From AP-15 sp963796155 (GTDB lineage Bacteria > Pseudomonadota > Alphaproteobacteria > ATCC43930 > CGMCC-115725): a stretch of 64,000 nt of DNA. Where the stretch lies: contig CAWCKT010000003.1 of assembly GCA_963796155.1 (NCBI GenBank), positions 48,833 through 112,832 on the forward strand, written 5' to 3'. The notes under the pieces are model-generated. The model ran no database searches, was not told where the DNA came from, and saw nothing but the letters and a program-made list of their open reading frames with translations. The position numbers and the translations under genes are program-made. Positions 43,057-51,641 of the stretch are shown here, one piece after another. The stretch's first letter is position 1, and every line of letters starts with the position of its first letter.

Positions 43057-44166
43057 GTGAAAATTTGCGACATCGAGGCTTTCCAGATCGGCTGGGCATC
43101 GGAGGACAAGCCGGCGCAGCGCAGCGCCTGGGTCAGGATCCTATGCGATGATGGCCTCTCCGGCATCGGTGAGGCGTCGCCGATGCAGGGCGGCCTCGCC
43201 TCGCTCGGGATCATTGCGCACAATCTCGCGCCAGCGCTGATCGGCATGGACCCGCTCGATCACGCTGTACTGCTCGATACGCTGCTTCACACCTTCGCCA
43301 AGCTCGGGCCCGAGGGTGCGCTGACCGGCGCGCTTGCAGCACTGGACATTGCGCTATGGGATCTGAAGGGGAAGCTTCTCGACCAGCCGATCTACAAACT
43401 CCTCGGTGGCGCCTGGCGCACCAGCCTGCCGTTCTACGCCTCGATCGGCGGCAACGGCGAACGCAGTGTCGATGAGGTGCTGCGGGTTGTTGAGACCCGA
43501 CTGAAAGACAAACCTGCGGCGGTGAAGATCCGCTTCGACAATGAGCGGACCAAGCCGGATCTCGACATCCCCGGCGACATCACCAAGGCACGCGCAGTGC
43601 GAAAATTGGTGGGGGACGGCTTCCCTCTCGCCTTTGATGCCAATAACGGCTATTCGGTCGGCGGCGCAATCCGCGTCGGACGGGTGCTCGAAGAACTCGG
43701 CTACTGGTGGTTCGAGGAGCCGGTGCAGCACTATCACGTCAAGGCGATGGGCGAGGTGGCCCGGAAGCTCGACATCACTGTCTCCGCCGGCGAACAGACC
43801 TACACTTTATCGGGGCTCGCTGATCTAATCGACGCCGGGGTCCGCATGGTGCAGCCCGACATCGTCAAGATGGGGGGAATCACCGGGTTAACGCGGTGCA
43901 GCGCACTGGCGCACGCTCATGGCGTCGAGCTCGTTCCGCATCAGACGCAACCGACCATCGGCCACACCGCGAATTTGCATCTGGCGGCGGGCCAGCTGCA
44001 CGCCACCAAGCCTTGCGAGCTCAACGATCCCTCACCGCGCCAGCACGCCGTCTTCGAAAACCCGCCCAAGCCCGTCGAAGGTCTCTTCCACCTTCCCGCC
44101 GGACCCGGACTCGGCTTGCAAGTCAACGAAGCGGAGCTCGCCCGGCGGCGCGTCCCGATCGCATGA
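43057..44166 (+). CDS. Mandelate racemase/muconate-lactonizing enzyme family protein
   Basis: A 369-residue enolase-superfamily enzyme. The capping domain opens VKICDIEAFQIGW; the barrel carries KIRFDN (base lysine region, about residue 155), the metal ligands FDANNGY (about 200), WFEEPV (about 230) and AGEQTYT (about 252), and ELVPHQTQP histidine near 300. Members racemise or dehydrate carboxylate sugars or aromatic acids. GTG 43057, after GGGGGTTTAC, is taken as start. An acyl-CoA ligase gene and an M81 peptidase gene follow, interrupted only by a palindromic repeat. Confidence 0.9.
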   Translation: MKICDIEAFQIGWASEDKPAQRSAWVRILCDDGLSGIGEASPMQGGLASLGIIAHNLAPALIGMDPLDHAVLLDTLLHTFAKLGPEGALTGALAALDIALWDLKGKLLDQPIYKLLGGAWRTSLPFYASIGGNGERSVDEVLRVVETRLKDKPAAVKIRFDNERTKPDLDIPGDITKARAVRKLVGDGFPLAFDANNGYSVGGAIRVGRVLEELGYWWFEEPVQHYHVKAMGEVARKLDITVSAGEQTYTLSGLADLIDAGVRMVQPDIVKMGGITGLTRCSALAHAHGVELVPHQTQPTIGHTANLHLAAGQLHATKPCELNDPSPRQHAVFENPPKPVEGLFHLPAGPGLGLQVNEAELARRRVPIA

Positions 44167-44197
44167 TCCGGACGACAGACGACATGACTGTTTTCGA

Positions 44198-44273
44198 CGA
44201 GATTGCTTTGTCGCTCCGTTCCTCGCAATGACATGGCCTTTGTCGTCATTGCGAGCACAGCGAAGCAATCTCG
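44198..44273. repeat. Dispersed palindromic repeat, family A copy 2
   Basis: GAGATTGCTTTGTCGCTCCG...CAATGAC and GTCATTGCGAGCACAGCGAA face each other between the enolase-family gene and the acyl-CoA ligase gene. Same element as 11884-11961 and 52191-52279. Confidence 0.85.
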
Positions 44274-44340
44274 CTGCCATCTGTCTCCTCGTGTGGGAGA
44301 ATGGAATCGCCCGGGCCATACGCAGAAAGGGAGGACGCGA

Positions 44341-45981
44341 ATGACAGGGAAACTCATCGAGCGGGCGCGGTCGGCCTGTGACTTGCCCTTGCTGATCGGG
44401 AGCCTGTTGAGGTCCGGGGTAAGCCGGGCTCCGCAACAGGAGATCATCTATGCCGACCTTAGGCGCATGACCTATCGCGATCTCGCCGAGCGGGTCGCCA
44501 GGTTGGCATCGGGCCTCGCCGGTTTGGGCGTCGAGCCGGGCGACACGGTGGCGGTCATGGATTGGGACACGGCGCGCTACCTCGAATGCTTCTTCGCCGT
44601 GCCGATGATGGGGGCGGTGCTGCACACGATCAATGTACGGCTGTCGCCGGAGCAGATCCTTTATACGATCAATCACGCGGAGGACGATGTCATCCTGGTC
44701 AACAGCGAGTTTCTGCCGCTGCTGCAGCAGATCTGGCAGCGGGTGGAACCCGGCAAGCAGCTTGTCTTGCTGGGCGAGGGCGGGCAAAGGCCAGAGACCT
44801 CGCTCCCTGTCGCTGCCGAGTACGAGGGGTTGCTGGCAGAATCCGACCCGCACTACGGTTTTCCCGAGCTCGACGAGAACACCCGCGCTACCACCTTTTA
44901 CACGACCGGCACCACCGGGCTGCCGAAGGGTGTCTATTTCAGCCATCGCCAGCTCGTCTTGCATACCTTGGCCGGGCGCGCGGCGCTGACCGGAACCGGC
45001 CACGGGCGTCTCAATGAAGACGACGTTTATATGCCGATCACGCCGATGTTTCACGTGCACGGCTGGGGCATTCCCTATCTCGCCACGATGCTCGGCGTCA
45101 AACAGGTCTATCCCGGGCGCTATCACCCGGACACCTTGTGCGAGCTGCTGCGTGGCGAGAAGGTCAGCTTCTCGCATTGCGTGCCGACGATCCTGCAGAT
45201 GATCCTGGCCACCGCCGCGGCCAAGAAGGTCGATCTCTCCGGCTGGAAGGTCATCATCGGCGGTGCGGCGTTTCCTCAGGCGCTAGCCAGACAGGCGCTG
45301 GAGATGGGCGTCGACGCTTTCACCGGCTATGGCATGTCGGAGACCTGCCCGGTATTGACCTTGTCTCACCTCCAGCCGCACATGGAGTCCTGGGGTATCG
45401 ATCGGCAGGTCGAGCTGCGCTGCAAGACCGGCCGTCCGATCCCGCTGGTCGAGTTGCGCATTGTCGACGAGGCGATGAACGACGTGCCGCATGATGGCGT
45501 GTCCCAGGGTGAGGTGGTCGTGCGCGCCCCATGGCTGACCCAGGGCTACCTCAAAGACCCCGCTAATTCCGAGACGCTGTGGGCCGGCGGATGGCTGCAC
45601 ACCGGCGACATCGCGGTGATCGACGAGGTGGGTTATCTGAAGATCACCGACCGCATCAAGGACGTTATCAAGAGCGGCGGCGAGTGGGTCTCCTCGCTCG
45701 ATCTCGAAGACCTGATCCTCCAGCATCCGGCGGTGGCCGAGGCCGCGGTGATCGGGGTGCCCGACCCGAGGTGGACCGAGCGCCCGCTGGCGGTGGTCGT
45801 CGCCCAGCCCGGAGAATGGATCGGCGAGGCCGAAATCAAGGCGCATCTCCAGGGATTTGCGGCCAGAGGGATCATCTCGAAATACGGGGTGCCGGAGCGC
45901 GTCGTCTTTGTCGACGCGCTGCCCAAGACCAGCGTCGGCAAGCTCGACAAGAAGGTCCTACGCCAGCAATACCCCGAATGA
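44341..45981 (+). CDS. Medium/long-chain acyl-CoA synthetase (AMP-binding)
   Basis: A 546-residue ANL-superfamily enzyme that joins a fatty or aromatic acid to CoA via an acyl-AMP. The P-loop YTTGTTGLPKGVYFSHR is at about residues 190-206, FTGYGMSETCPV near 325, GWLHTGDIAVID near 420 and GKLDKKVLR, with the C-terminal catalytic lysine, near 535. GGGAGGACGCGA precedes ATG 44341. It belongs to the FadD3/AlkK-like medium-chain group by its motif set. Nineteen bases separate it from the M81 peptidase gene. Confidence 0.92.
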   Translation: MTGKLIERARSACDLPLLIGSLLRSGVSRAPQQEIIYADLRRMTYRDLAERVARLASGLAGLGVEPGDTVAVMDWDTARYLECFFAVPMMGAVLHTINVRLSPEQILYTINHAEDDVILVNSEFLPLLQQIWQRVEPGKQLVLLGEGGQRPETSLPVAAEYEGLLAESDPHYGFPELDENTRATTFYTTGTTGLPKGVYFSHRQLVLHTLAGRAALTGTGHGRLNEDDVYMPITPMFHVHGWGIPYLATMLGVKQVYPGRYHPDTLCELLRGEKVSFSHCVPTILQMILATAAAKKVDLSGWKVIIGGAAFPQALARQALEMGVDAFTGYGMSETCPVLTLSHLQPHMESWGIDRQVELRCKTGRPIPLVELRIVDEAMNDVPHDGVSQGEVVVRAPWLTQGYLKDPANSETLWAGGWLHTGDIAVIDEVGYLKITDRIKDVIKSGGEWVSSLDLEDLILQHPAVAEAAVIGVPDPRWTERPLAVVVAQPGEWIGEAEIKAHLQGFAARGIISKYGVPERVVFVDALPKTSVGKLDKKVLRQQYPE

Positions 45982-45999
45982 CCGCCGGAGGTGAGCCCA

Positions 46000-47496
46000 G
46001 TGAAGCGCGTTCTGACCGCCCGTTTCATGCACGAGACCAATACGTTCAGCCGCGTCTCGACCGACATGGCGAAGTTCCGCCGCCGCGACTTCCATCTCGA
46101 GAACGAGATCCCAGTGGCATTTCGCGGGACGCGCTCAGCCTTTGGGGCAACCTTCGAGGCGGCCGACAAGTTCGGCTGGACATTGGTTCATCCGGTCTCC
46201 GCCAACCCCAACCCCTCGGGCGCCGTCACCGACGACGCCTTCGAGCAGGTCACCGCGATGATTTTGGCCGCAGTCGACACAAAAGGCCCGATCGACGGCG
46301 CGTTGTTGCATCTCCACGGCGCCATGGTCAGCGAGAGCCACGAGGACGCGGAGGGCGAGTTCCTGGCGCGGCTGCGCGGCCGGCTCGGTCCCGAGGTGCC
46401 GGTCGTCGTCACCCTCGACCTGCACGCCAACGTGACGCAGCGGATGTCCGAGAATGCCAACGCATTGATCGCCTATCGCACCTACCCGCATATCGACCAG
46501 TACGAGCGAGCCTGGCAGGGTGCCGAATTATTGGAGCGCGCAATGCAGGGCGAGATAAGGCCGAGGACGGTGATCGCCCGCCGACCGATGCTCTACGGCC
46601 TCGACCACGGCCGCACCCAGCGCGGCCCGATGGCCGAGCTGATCGCCCGCGGCGAGGCGCTGGAGCAAAAGGGCGAGGCGCTGGCCGTCAGCATCTGCGC
46701 CGGTTTCAGCCGCGCCAATATCCGCGATGTCGGCCCCTCGGTGACCGTCACGGTCGACGGCAGCAATCCGCAGGGCCAGGCGATCGCCGAAGAGTTCATG
46801 GATTACGCCTGGGAGATGCGCGACTTCACGACGGTCAAATTGCTGTCGGTCGCCGAGGCGGTGGCGCTCGCTCGCCGCGGCCAGCCCGGCGACAAGCCGC
46901 TTGTCGTCGCCGATTACACCGACAACCCGGGCGGCGGCGGGTATGGCGATGCGACCGCGTTCTTGAAGGGTCTGGTCGAGGCCGGCCTCGACAATGTCGC
47001 CTTCCATGCGATCTGCGATCCCGAGGCGGTGCAACAAGGGATGCGCGCCGGGATCGGTGCCAAGACCACGCTCGCCCTCGGCGGCAAGACCGACCCGGCG
47101 ATGGGCGGCCCGCCGCTCGCCTTGTTCGGCGAAATCGTGTGCCTGACCAACGGCCGGTTCATCGCCTATGGGCCGATGGGCGGCGGGGTCGAGCGCAATT
47201 ATGGGCCCTCGATGGTGTTCCGCGTCGGCGGCATCGACATCGTTGTCATCACCAATAACGGCCAGGCGACCGATCTCGCGCAATTCACCTCGTTGGGCGT
47301 CGACCCGACGCGCTACCGCACGGTGGCAGTCAAGTCGATGCAGCACTTCCGCGCCGCCTTCGAGCCGATCGCCCGCGAGGTCGTCCTGGTCGACACCGGC
47401 GCCTTGTGCTCGGAAATCTACACCCCCGAGCTCTTCACCCGGGTCCGGCGCCCGATCTGGCCCCTCGACTCGATCCCCGATCCTCGGTCTGTATAA
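46000..47496 (+). CDS. M81 family metallopeptidase (MlrC-like)
   Basis: A 498-residue member of the MlrC family, named after microcystinase C. The metal site lies in ARFMHETNTFS (residues 7-17), LHLHGAM, TLDLHANV (about 140) and YRTYPHID (about 160); the C-terminal half has ADYTDNPGGGGYGDAT. Family members cut small peptides or act on amide-linked compounds; the natural substrate outside microcystin-degraders is unknown. GTG 46000 is preferred over GTG 45991 because GGAGG lies eight bases before it. Likely one transcript with the acyl-CoA ligase. Confidence 0.9.
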   Translation: MKRVLTARFMHETNTFSRVSTDMAKFRRRDFHLENEIPVAFRGTRSAFGATFEAADKFGWTLVHPVSANPNPSGAVTDDAFEQVTAMILAAVDTKGPIDGALLHLHGAMVSESHEDAEGEFLARLRGRLGPEVPVVVTLDLHANVTQRMSENANALIAYRTYPHIDQYERAWQGAELLERAMQGEIRPRTVIARRPMLYGLDHGRTQRGPMAELIARGEALEQKGEALAVSICAGFSRANIRDVGPSVTVTVDGSNPQGQAIAEEFMDYAWEMRDFTTVKLLSVAEAVALARRGQPGDKPLVVADYTDNPGGGGYGDATAFLKGLVEAGLDNVAFHAICDPEAVQQGMRAGIGAKTTLALGGKTDPAMGGPPLALFGEIVCLTNGRFIAYGPMGGGVERNYGPSMVFRVGGIDIVVITNNGQATDLAQFTSLGVDPTRYRTVAVKSMQHFRAAFEPIAREVVLVDTGALCSEIYTPELFTRVRRPIWPLDSIPDPRSV

Positions 47497-47512
47497 ATTC
47501 CTACAGCCTCGG

Positions 47513-48349
47513 CTACTCGGCGATGTCGAGACCGAGATCGAGGATCGGCGCGCTGTGGGTGATCCAGCCGCACGAGATCAGGTCGACGCCGGATGCGGCG
47601 ACGGCCGGTGCGGTTTCGAGGGTAATCCGCCCCGAGGCTTCGGTGACGGCGCGGCCGTCGACCATCGCCACCGCCCGGCGCAACGTCTCTGGATTCATGT
47701 TGTCGAGGAGTACGGCGTCGACCCCCACTTCGAGCGCCTCGGCGAGCTGGTCGAGAGTGTCGACCTCAAGCTCGATCTTGACGAGATGGCCGGCATGGCG
47801 GCGCGCCCGTTCGAGCGCTTCGCGCACCCCGCCCGCCAAAGCGATATGGTTGTCTTTGATCAGCATCGCGTCGTCGAGACCAAAACGGTGGTTGGCGCCG
47901 CCGCCGAGCCGGACCGCGTGCTTTTCGAGGGCCCGCAACCCCGGCGTCGTCTTGCGGGTGCAGACGATCTTGGCCTTGTAGCCGGCGATCGCGTCGGCCA
48001 GTGCCCGCGTCGCCGTGGCGACCCCGGACATTCGGCTGAGCAGGTTGAGCGCGGTGCGCTCCGCGCTCAGCACCCCCCGCGCCCGTCCGCTGATGCGGGC
48101 GACCGTCTCGCCGCGCGAAATCCGGGCGCCGTCCGCCCGCCGCCGCTCGATCCGCAATGCCGGATCGACCAGCTCGAAGGCGAGGAGCGCTGCATCGAGG
48201 CCAGCCAGGACACCCCGCTGGCGCGCCGCGATCACCGCCTCGACCGTTGCCTCCGCCGGCACCACCGCATCGGTCGTGATGTCCCCGGCGCGGCCCAGAT
48301 CCTCGAGCAATGCCGCCCGGACGATCGGTTCGATCAGCAGTCGCATCAT
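47513..48349 (-). CDS. nadC: Nicotinate-nucleotide pyrophosphorylase (quinolinate phosphoribosyltransferase)
   Basis: A 278-residue enzyme turning quinolinate and PRPP into nicotinate mononucleotide. Motifs seen are ALLEDLGRAGDITT at the start, ERTALNLLSRMSGVAT (about residue 95), CTRKTTPGLR (about 135), GGGANHRFGLDDAMLIKDNH (about 150), EVDTLDQ and LLDNM. ATG 48349 (or 48346) gives normal length. It lies 148 bases downstream of nadA, with a palindromic repeat in the gap. nadB, normally between nadA and nadC, is absent here. Confidence 0.94.
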   Translation of the reverse strand: MMRLLIEPIVRAALLEDLGRAGDITTDAVVPAEATVEAVIAARQRGVLAGLDAALLAFELVDPALRIERRRADGARISRGETVARISGRARGVLSAERTALNLLSRMSGVATATRALADAIAGYKAKIVCTRKTTPGLRALEKHAVRLGGGANHRFGLDDAMLIKDNHIALAGGVREALERARRHAGHLVKIELEVDTLDQLAEALEVGVDAVLLDNMNPETLRRAVAMVDGRAVTEASGRITLETAPAVAASGVDLISCGWITHSAPILDLGLDIAE

Positions 48350-48355
48350 GGATAT

Positions 48356-48470
48356 GCCCCTCACCCTCCCGCTGACGCGGGCCCCTCCCTCTCCCCGCTG
48401 ACGCGGGGCGAGGGGATCACCAAATCACTCCCTCGCCCCGCTTGCGGGGAGAGGGTCGGGGTGAGGGGCA
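48356..48470. repeat. Extragenic palindrome, family C, between nadA and nadC
   Basis: GCCCCTCACCCTCCCGCTGA faces GAGAGGGTCGGGGTGAGGGG, with inner CCCTCTCCCCGC / GCGGGGAGAGGG-type and CTGACGCGGG repeats. It is the common CTCTCCCC/GGGGAGAG extragenic palindrome of proteobacteria. It may act as an RNA hairpin between two operon genes. Confidence 0.8.
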
Positions 48471-48497
48471 CTTGACGCAAGGACAAAGCGTAGCCTC

Positions 48498-49496
48498 TCA
48501 GCCCATTGCCAGCATGCGCTCGACGGCCCGGCGCGCCCGCTCGGCGATCGCCGGATCGACGGTGACCTCGTGCGTCATGGTTTCGAGGCTGTGCCGGATC
48601 TTCGGCAGGGTGATCCGTTTCATGTGCGGGCAGAGGTTGCACGGCCGCACGAATTCGAGATCGGGATATTGGAGCGCCACATTGTCGCTCATCGAGCACT
48701 CGGTCAGCAGCACCACACGGGCCGGCCGCTCCTTGCCGACATAATCGGCCATCGCGGCGGTCGAGCCGCTGAAATCACATTCGGCGATGACCTCGGGCGG
48801 GCATTCGGGGTGCGCCAGCACGATGATCCCGGGATGACTCTCGCGCAGGCTCCTGATGTCCTCAGGCGTGAAGCGCTCGTGCACCTCGCAATGGCCGCTC
48901 CAGGCGATGATCTCGACCTTGGTCTGTGCCGCGGTGTTGCGCGCCAGGTACTCGTCGGGCAGCATGATCACCCGCGGCACCCCGAGCCCCTCGATGATCT
49001 TCTTGGCGTTGCTCGAAGTGCAGCAGACATCGGACTCCGCCTTCACGGCGGCCGAGGTATTGACATAGGTCACGATCGGCACGCCGGGATGGCGCTCGCG
49101 CAGCAGCCGGATGTCGGCCGCGGTGATCGAGGCGGCGAGCGAGCAGCCGGCCTCGAGATCCGGGATCAGCACGGTCTTCTCCGGGTTTAAGAGCTTGGCG
49201 GTCTCGGCCATGAAATGGACGCCGGCGAGCACGATCACGTCGGCATCGGTGCGTGCGGCTTCGCGCGCCAGCGCCAGGCTGTCGCCGACGATGTCGGCGA
49301 CCGTGTGGAAGATGTCGGGCGTCTGGTAGTTGTGCGCCAGGACGACGGCGTTGCGTTCGCGCTTGAGCCGCAGGATGGCGGCGACGTCGTCGGCCAGGAT
49401 GCGCCATTCGAAGGGCGGGATGTGCCGCTCCACCCTTCGGTAGAGTTCGGGCATCGGCAAGGTGGCGGTGGGCGTCGGGGAAGCGGTTTGGAGCAT
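48498..49496 (-). CDS. nadA: Quinolinate synthase A
   Basis: A 332-residue 4Fe-4S enzyme that makes quinolinate from iminoaspartate and dihydroxyacetone phosphate. The three cluster cysteines are expected in EAGCSLAAS (about residue 120), the CCTSSNAKKI pair (about 160) and CNLCPHMKRI (about 300). LAHNYQTPDIFHTVADIVGD and VYVNTSA-like VTYVNTSAAVK are typical. ATG 49496 is chosen with GGAG seven bases upstream; the frame reaches 49529, but that would overlap a candidate operator. Downstream of nrtR on the same strand, so likely repressed by it. Confidence 0.94.
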   Translation of the reverse strand: MLQTASPTPTATLPMPELYRRVERHIPPFEWRILADDVAAILRLKRERNAVVLAHNYQTPDIFHTVADIVGDSLALAREAARTDADVIVLAGVHFMAETAKLLNPEKTVLIPDLEAGCSLAASITAADIRLLRERHPGVPIVTYVNTSAAVKAESDVCCTSSNAKKIIEGLGVPRVIMLPDEYLARNTAAQTKVEIIAWSGHCEVHERFTPEDIRSLRESHPGIIVLAHPECPPEVIAECDFSGSTAAMADYVGKERPARVVLLTECSMSDNVALQYPDLEFVRPCNLCPHMKRITLPKIRHSLETMTHEVTVDPAIAERARRAVERMLAMG

Positions 49497-49510
49497 CGTC
49501 GTCTCCGTTG

Positions 49511-49531
49511 TTATACTCAATATGAGCATTA
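49511..49531 (-). promoter_or_regulatory. Candidate NrtR operator 1 upstream of nadA
   Basis: A 21-base imperfect palindrome centred on CTCAATATGAG starts 15 bases before the nadA ATG. It shares 15 of 21 positions with operator 2 at 49574-49594 (common core TTATnCTnnATATGAG). It overlaps the likely nadA promoter. Assignment to NrtR rests on location and on the regulator gene next door. Confidence 0.6.
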
Positions 49532-49542
49532 ACCGAGTTTGG

Positions 49543-49567
49543 AAAAGCCGGGCGGAATTTGCCCGGC
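49543..49567 (-). terminator. Intrinsic terminator after nrtR
   Basis: Read on the minus strand, GCCGGGC - 7 bases - GCCCGGC forms a perfect seven-base stem followed by TTTT. It lies 45 bases after the nrtR stop and before nadA, so nadA should have its own promoter, located between this hairpin and 49496. Confidence 0.7.
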
Positions 49568-49573
49568 CTCCGA

Positions 49574-49594
49574 TTATGCTAGATATGAGAATAA
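49574..49594 (-). promoter_or_regulatory. Candidate NrtR operator 2
   Basis: Second copy of the 21-base motif (TTATGCT...AGAATAA outer arms), 42 bases further from nadA than operator 1, on the other side of the terminator and just after the nrtR stop. Two spaced sites could let an NrtR dimer pair loop or bind cooperatively. Confidence 0.5.
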
Positions 49595-49611
49595 GCCGGG
49601 AAAGCCCGCTG

Positions 49612-50608
49612 TCAAGATCTTGTCACACGGCGGGCGGCACGCAGCCGCAGCCCGGGAGCCGGACGTTCGAGCAGGACCTCGCGCCGGAAACGCACGAGCC
49701 GCGCCGGCCGGCCGCCGGTTTCCGCGCTGATCCCGCCGGTTTCTTCGACCAGCCCCTGATGCTCGACGAGCCGCCGGAAATTCTGCTTGTGCAGCCGCAC
49801 GCCCGACAGCGCCTCGACCGTCCGCTGCAGCTGCAACAACGTGAAAGCAGGCGGCATCAGCTCAAACACCACCGGGCGATATTTGATCTTGCCGCGCAGG
49901 CGGCCGATCGCGGTCGCAAGGATCCGCCGGTGATCGGCCGCCATCGGCGCTCCGGCAACCCGTCCGTCGTCGAGCGGCGCCGGCTGCCCGAGATCGCGCC
50001 AGGATTCCTGGATCAGGCCCGCCTCGTAAAGCAGCTCGTAGCGTTCGAGGACCAGCTCCTCGTTCCACGACCGGGCGAAGGCGAGACCGAGCCGCTCTTC
50101 GCGCAGCCGCCGCTGCGTGGCACTGGCGGCTTGCCCCGCCCACAGGCCAAGACGCGCCTCGAGCGGAGCCAGCGCCGCGGGCCTGCCGGCGCGCCAGTCC
50201 TCCCACGGAAAATATCGGTACCAGCTCTGCCATACCGCCTCGGCCGCTGCCCCCTGGCCGCGCTTCGCGGACGAGGGCCAGATAAGCTACGGTCAGCGCG
50301 CGCCCCGCCCGCGCATCTTCGACCCGATCGCGGTCGCCGAAGGTGTAGAGCTGCTCGACATAGCCCAGTTTCTGGCTCGTCTGCCGCTCGACCCAGGCGC
50401 GCAGCCCGACTTCCAGCGTGCGATGCTCGACCTCCAACGGGCCGGACGGCAGCGCCTCGATCGGCTCACGCCCGATATGCAGCGTCAATACGCGCGGCTC
50501 GTCGATCGTCGCCGTCACGATCGCCGCGCTCAGTCGGATCGACAGCGCGGCCCCGCGGCTGCTCTGACGCGGCGTCAACAGGGCGGCGCCGGCGCCGGGC
50601 CTCTCCAT
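49612..50608 (-). pseudogene. nrtR: NrtR-type Nudix-related NAD-metabolism repressor, frameshifted
   Basis: The protein has an N-terminal Nudix-like domain (IRLSAAIVTATIDEPRVLTL, YVEQLYTFGDRDR) and a C-terminal winged helix (FELMPPAFTLLQLQRTVEAL, KQNFRRLVEHQGLVEETGG, GRPARLVRF), the layout of NrtR, an ADP-ribose-responsive repressor of NAD synthesis. Reading from ATG 50608 the frame is good up to ALTVAYLALVREARPG, then shifts by one base in a five-C run at 50250-50254 (plus strand). The next frame continues AAAEAVWQSWYRYFPWEDWR and on to the stop at 49612. A single-base sequencing or real homopolymer error in that run would account for it. Upstream of nadA and nadC, its expected targets. Confidence 0.88.
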
Positions 50609-50715
50609 CCGTTGGGCACTCCTGGCGGCACCTCCACGGGAGTCTAGCATATCCGCGGCTGTTTGCGCGGGGCGGGCGTCGGCACCGCGGAGTTTGTCGA
50701 GCGTAAACGGCAGGA

Positions 50716-51174
50716 TCAACGCTCCGCCGCGTGAGAGTCCTCCAACGCGCGCAGCCGGCTGTCGAAATCACGCGTCTCGATCGACTGGGCAAAAATCTCG
50801 ACCACCTTTGCCAATTCGGCTGCCTCGCCGGGCGCAAGTTCGCCCTGCGCAACCGCTGCGCCGATCGCCTCCATCCAGCTCGCGAGATCGCCCGGCTTGC
50901 GCATCCGCGGCAGCGCCAGCGGCACAAGACGTTCGCGGTGCGGCGCCATCAGGCGGTCGAGACACAGCCGCAACGCCAACGGATCGCCGCCGAGGGCGAG
51001 CTCCACGGCCTTGCGGGTCAAGGCCTCGGCCTCGCCCTCCAGCAATAGTCGGGCGGCTTGCGTCGATCGATTGCGAGACCCGCGCGGCCGGCCCTTCGGA
51101 TTGCCGGAGCGCCCCTTCTCGAACGGGCGGCCCCGCTGTTTTTGCTGTTTTTGCAGGAAATCAACAGCAGTCAT
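50716..51174 (-). CDS. DUF5681-domain protein
   Basis: A 152-residue protein. MTAVDFLQKQQKQRGRPFEK leads into the DUF5681 motif KGRSGNPKGRPRGSRN (residues 19-34), followed by a helical part rich in Glu/Ala/Leu that ends EDSHAAER. DUF5681 proteins occur in phage and mobile DNA and are of unknown function; the basic Gly-Asn-Pro-Lys-Gly-Arg motif suggests nucleic-acid contact. ATG 51174 has GGAGG eight bases before it. The frame stays open upstream (to 51267) and that part is conserved in the decayed leader copies. Its promoter and leader are repeated at 12.7 and 31 kb. Confidence 0.85.
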   Translation of the reverse strand: MTAVDFLQKQQKQRGRPFEKGRSGNPKGRPRGSRNRSTQAARLLLEGEAEALTRKAVELALGGDPLALRLCLDRLMAPHRERLVPLALPRMRKPGDLASWMEAIGAAVAQGELAPGEAAELAKVVEIFAQSIETRDFDSRLRALEDSHAAER

Positions 51175-51310
51175 TAACTTATCCTCCGCAGAAATCCTCG
51201 ACTTCCGGCGCCGCGGCAACAAAAGAACAGCGGGCTCCGGCGAGCGCGCTGCAAATCCATGATGCAAGACCGGCCATTGTCATAATGGCATACAAACCGC
51301 AATTTGTCAA
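51131..51310 (-). repeat. Dispersed DUF5681-gene leader module, copy 3 (intact, with gene)
   Basis: Reading leftward: promoter, about 110 bases of leader with a CCCGCTGTTCTTTTGTTGCC block, ribosome site, ATG, and codons for TAVDFLQKQQKQRG. The other copies are at 12643-12866 and 30908-31138. Only this copy has ATG at the start position and a DUF5681 body. Confidence 0.85.
51282..51310 (-). promoter_or_regulatory. Promoter of the DUF5681 gene
   Basis: On the minus strand TTGACA (51310-51305), 17-base spacer, CATTAT (51287-51282): near-consensus sigma-70 promoter, about 110 bases before the start codon, leaving a sizeable untranslated leader. Confidence 0.65.
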
Positions 51311-51424
51311 GTGTGAATATTATCTATATAGCAACGACAGCAAGGCCGGCCGCCTAGTTAGCGGCTGGATGCGATTGACAAGGGACCCTAAGTGTCTAGC
51401 CAATGAATAACCGCGCCGACCTTA

Positions 51425-51575
51425 CATCATCATGCCCGGACTTGTTCCGGGCATCCACGTGTCGCCGCCAGCTCCAAGCTTCTGATATACATAGTTTAAC
51501 CCCACCGCGTGGATGCCCACGGATCAAGTCCGTGGGCTGAAGGCCAACGGGACGAGCCCGGCCATGACGTTCATT
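51425..51575. repeat. Extragenic palindromes, family D
   Basis: In the gene-free stretch 51311-51641 there is ATGCCCGGACTTGTTCCGGG (51432-51451) with an outer CATCCACG, facing CGTGGATGCCCACGGATCAA and GTCCGTGGGC (51507-51537). A further piece, CCAACGGGACGAGCCCGGCC, follows at about 51544. These are typical transcribed-type palindromes of alphaproteobacteria. No gene was found in the interval. Confidence 0.75.
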
Positions 51576-51641
51576 GCGGCCGAGATCATTCGATTGTTGT
51601 CTGACGGACACTAAGAGCCGGTAGCTGCGCGGGCGAGGGGG

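Noticed and set aside
44032..45177. 381-codon antisense frame across repeat A2 and the acyl-CoA ligase
   Set aside because: Shadow frame passing through an extragenic palindrome.
45579..47258. 559-codon frame overlapping the acyl-CoA ligase and the M81 gene
   Set aside because: Out of frame with both recognised genes; Arg/Pro-rich shadow.
51425..51575. Possible CRISPR-like repeats near 51.4-51.5 kb and 48.4 kb
   Set aside because: Only inverted palindromic arms, no regular direct repeats with spacers, no cas genes.
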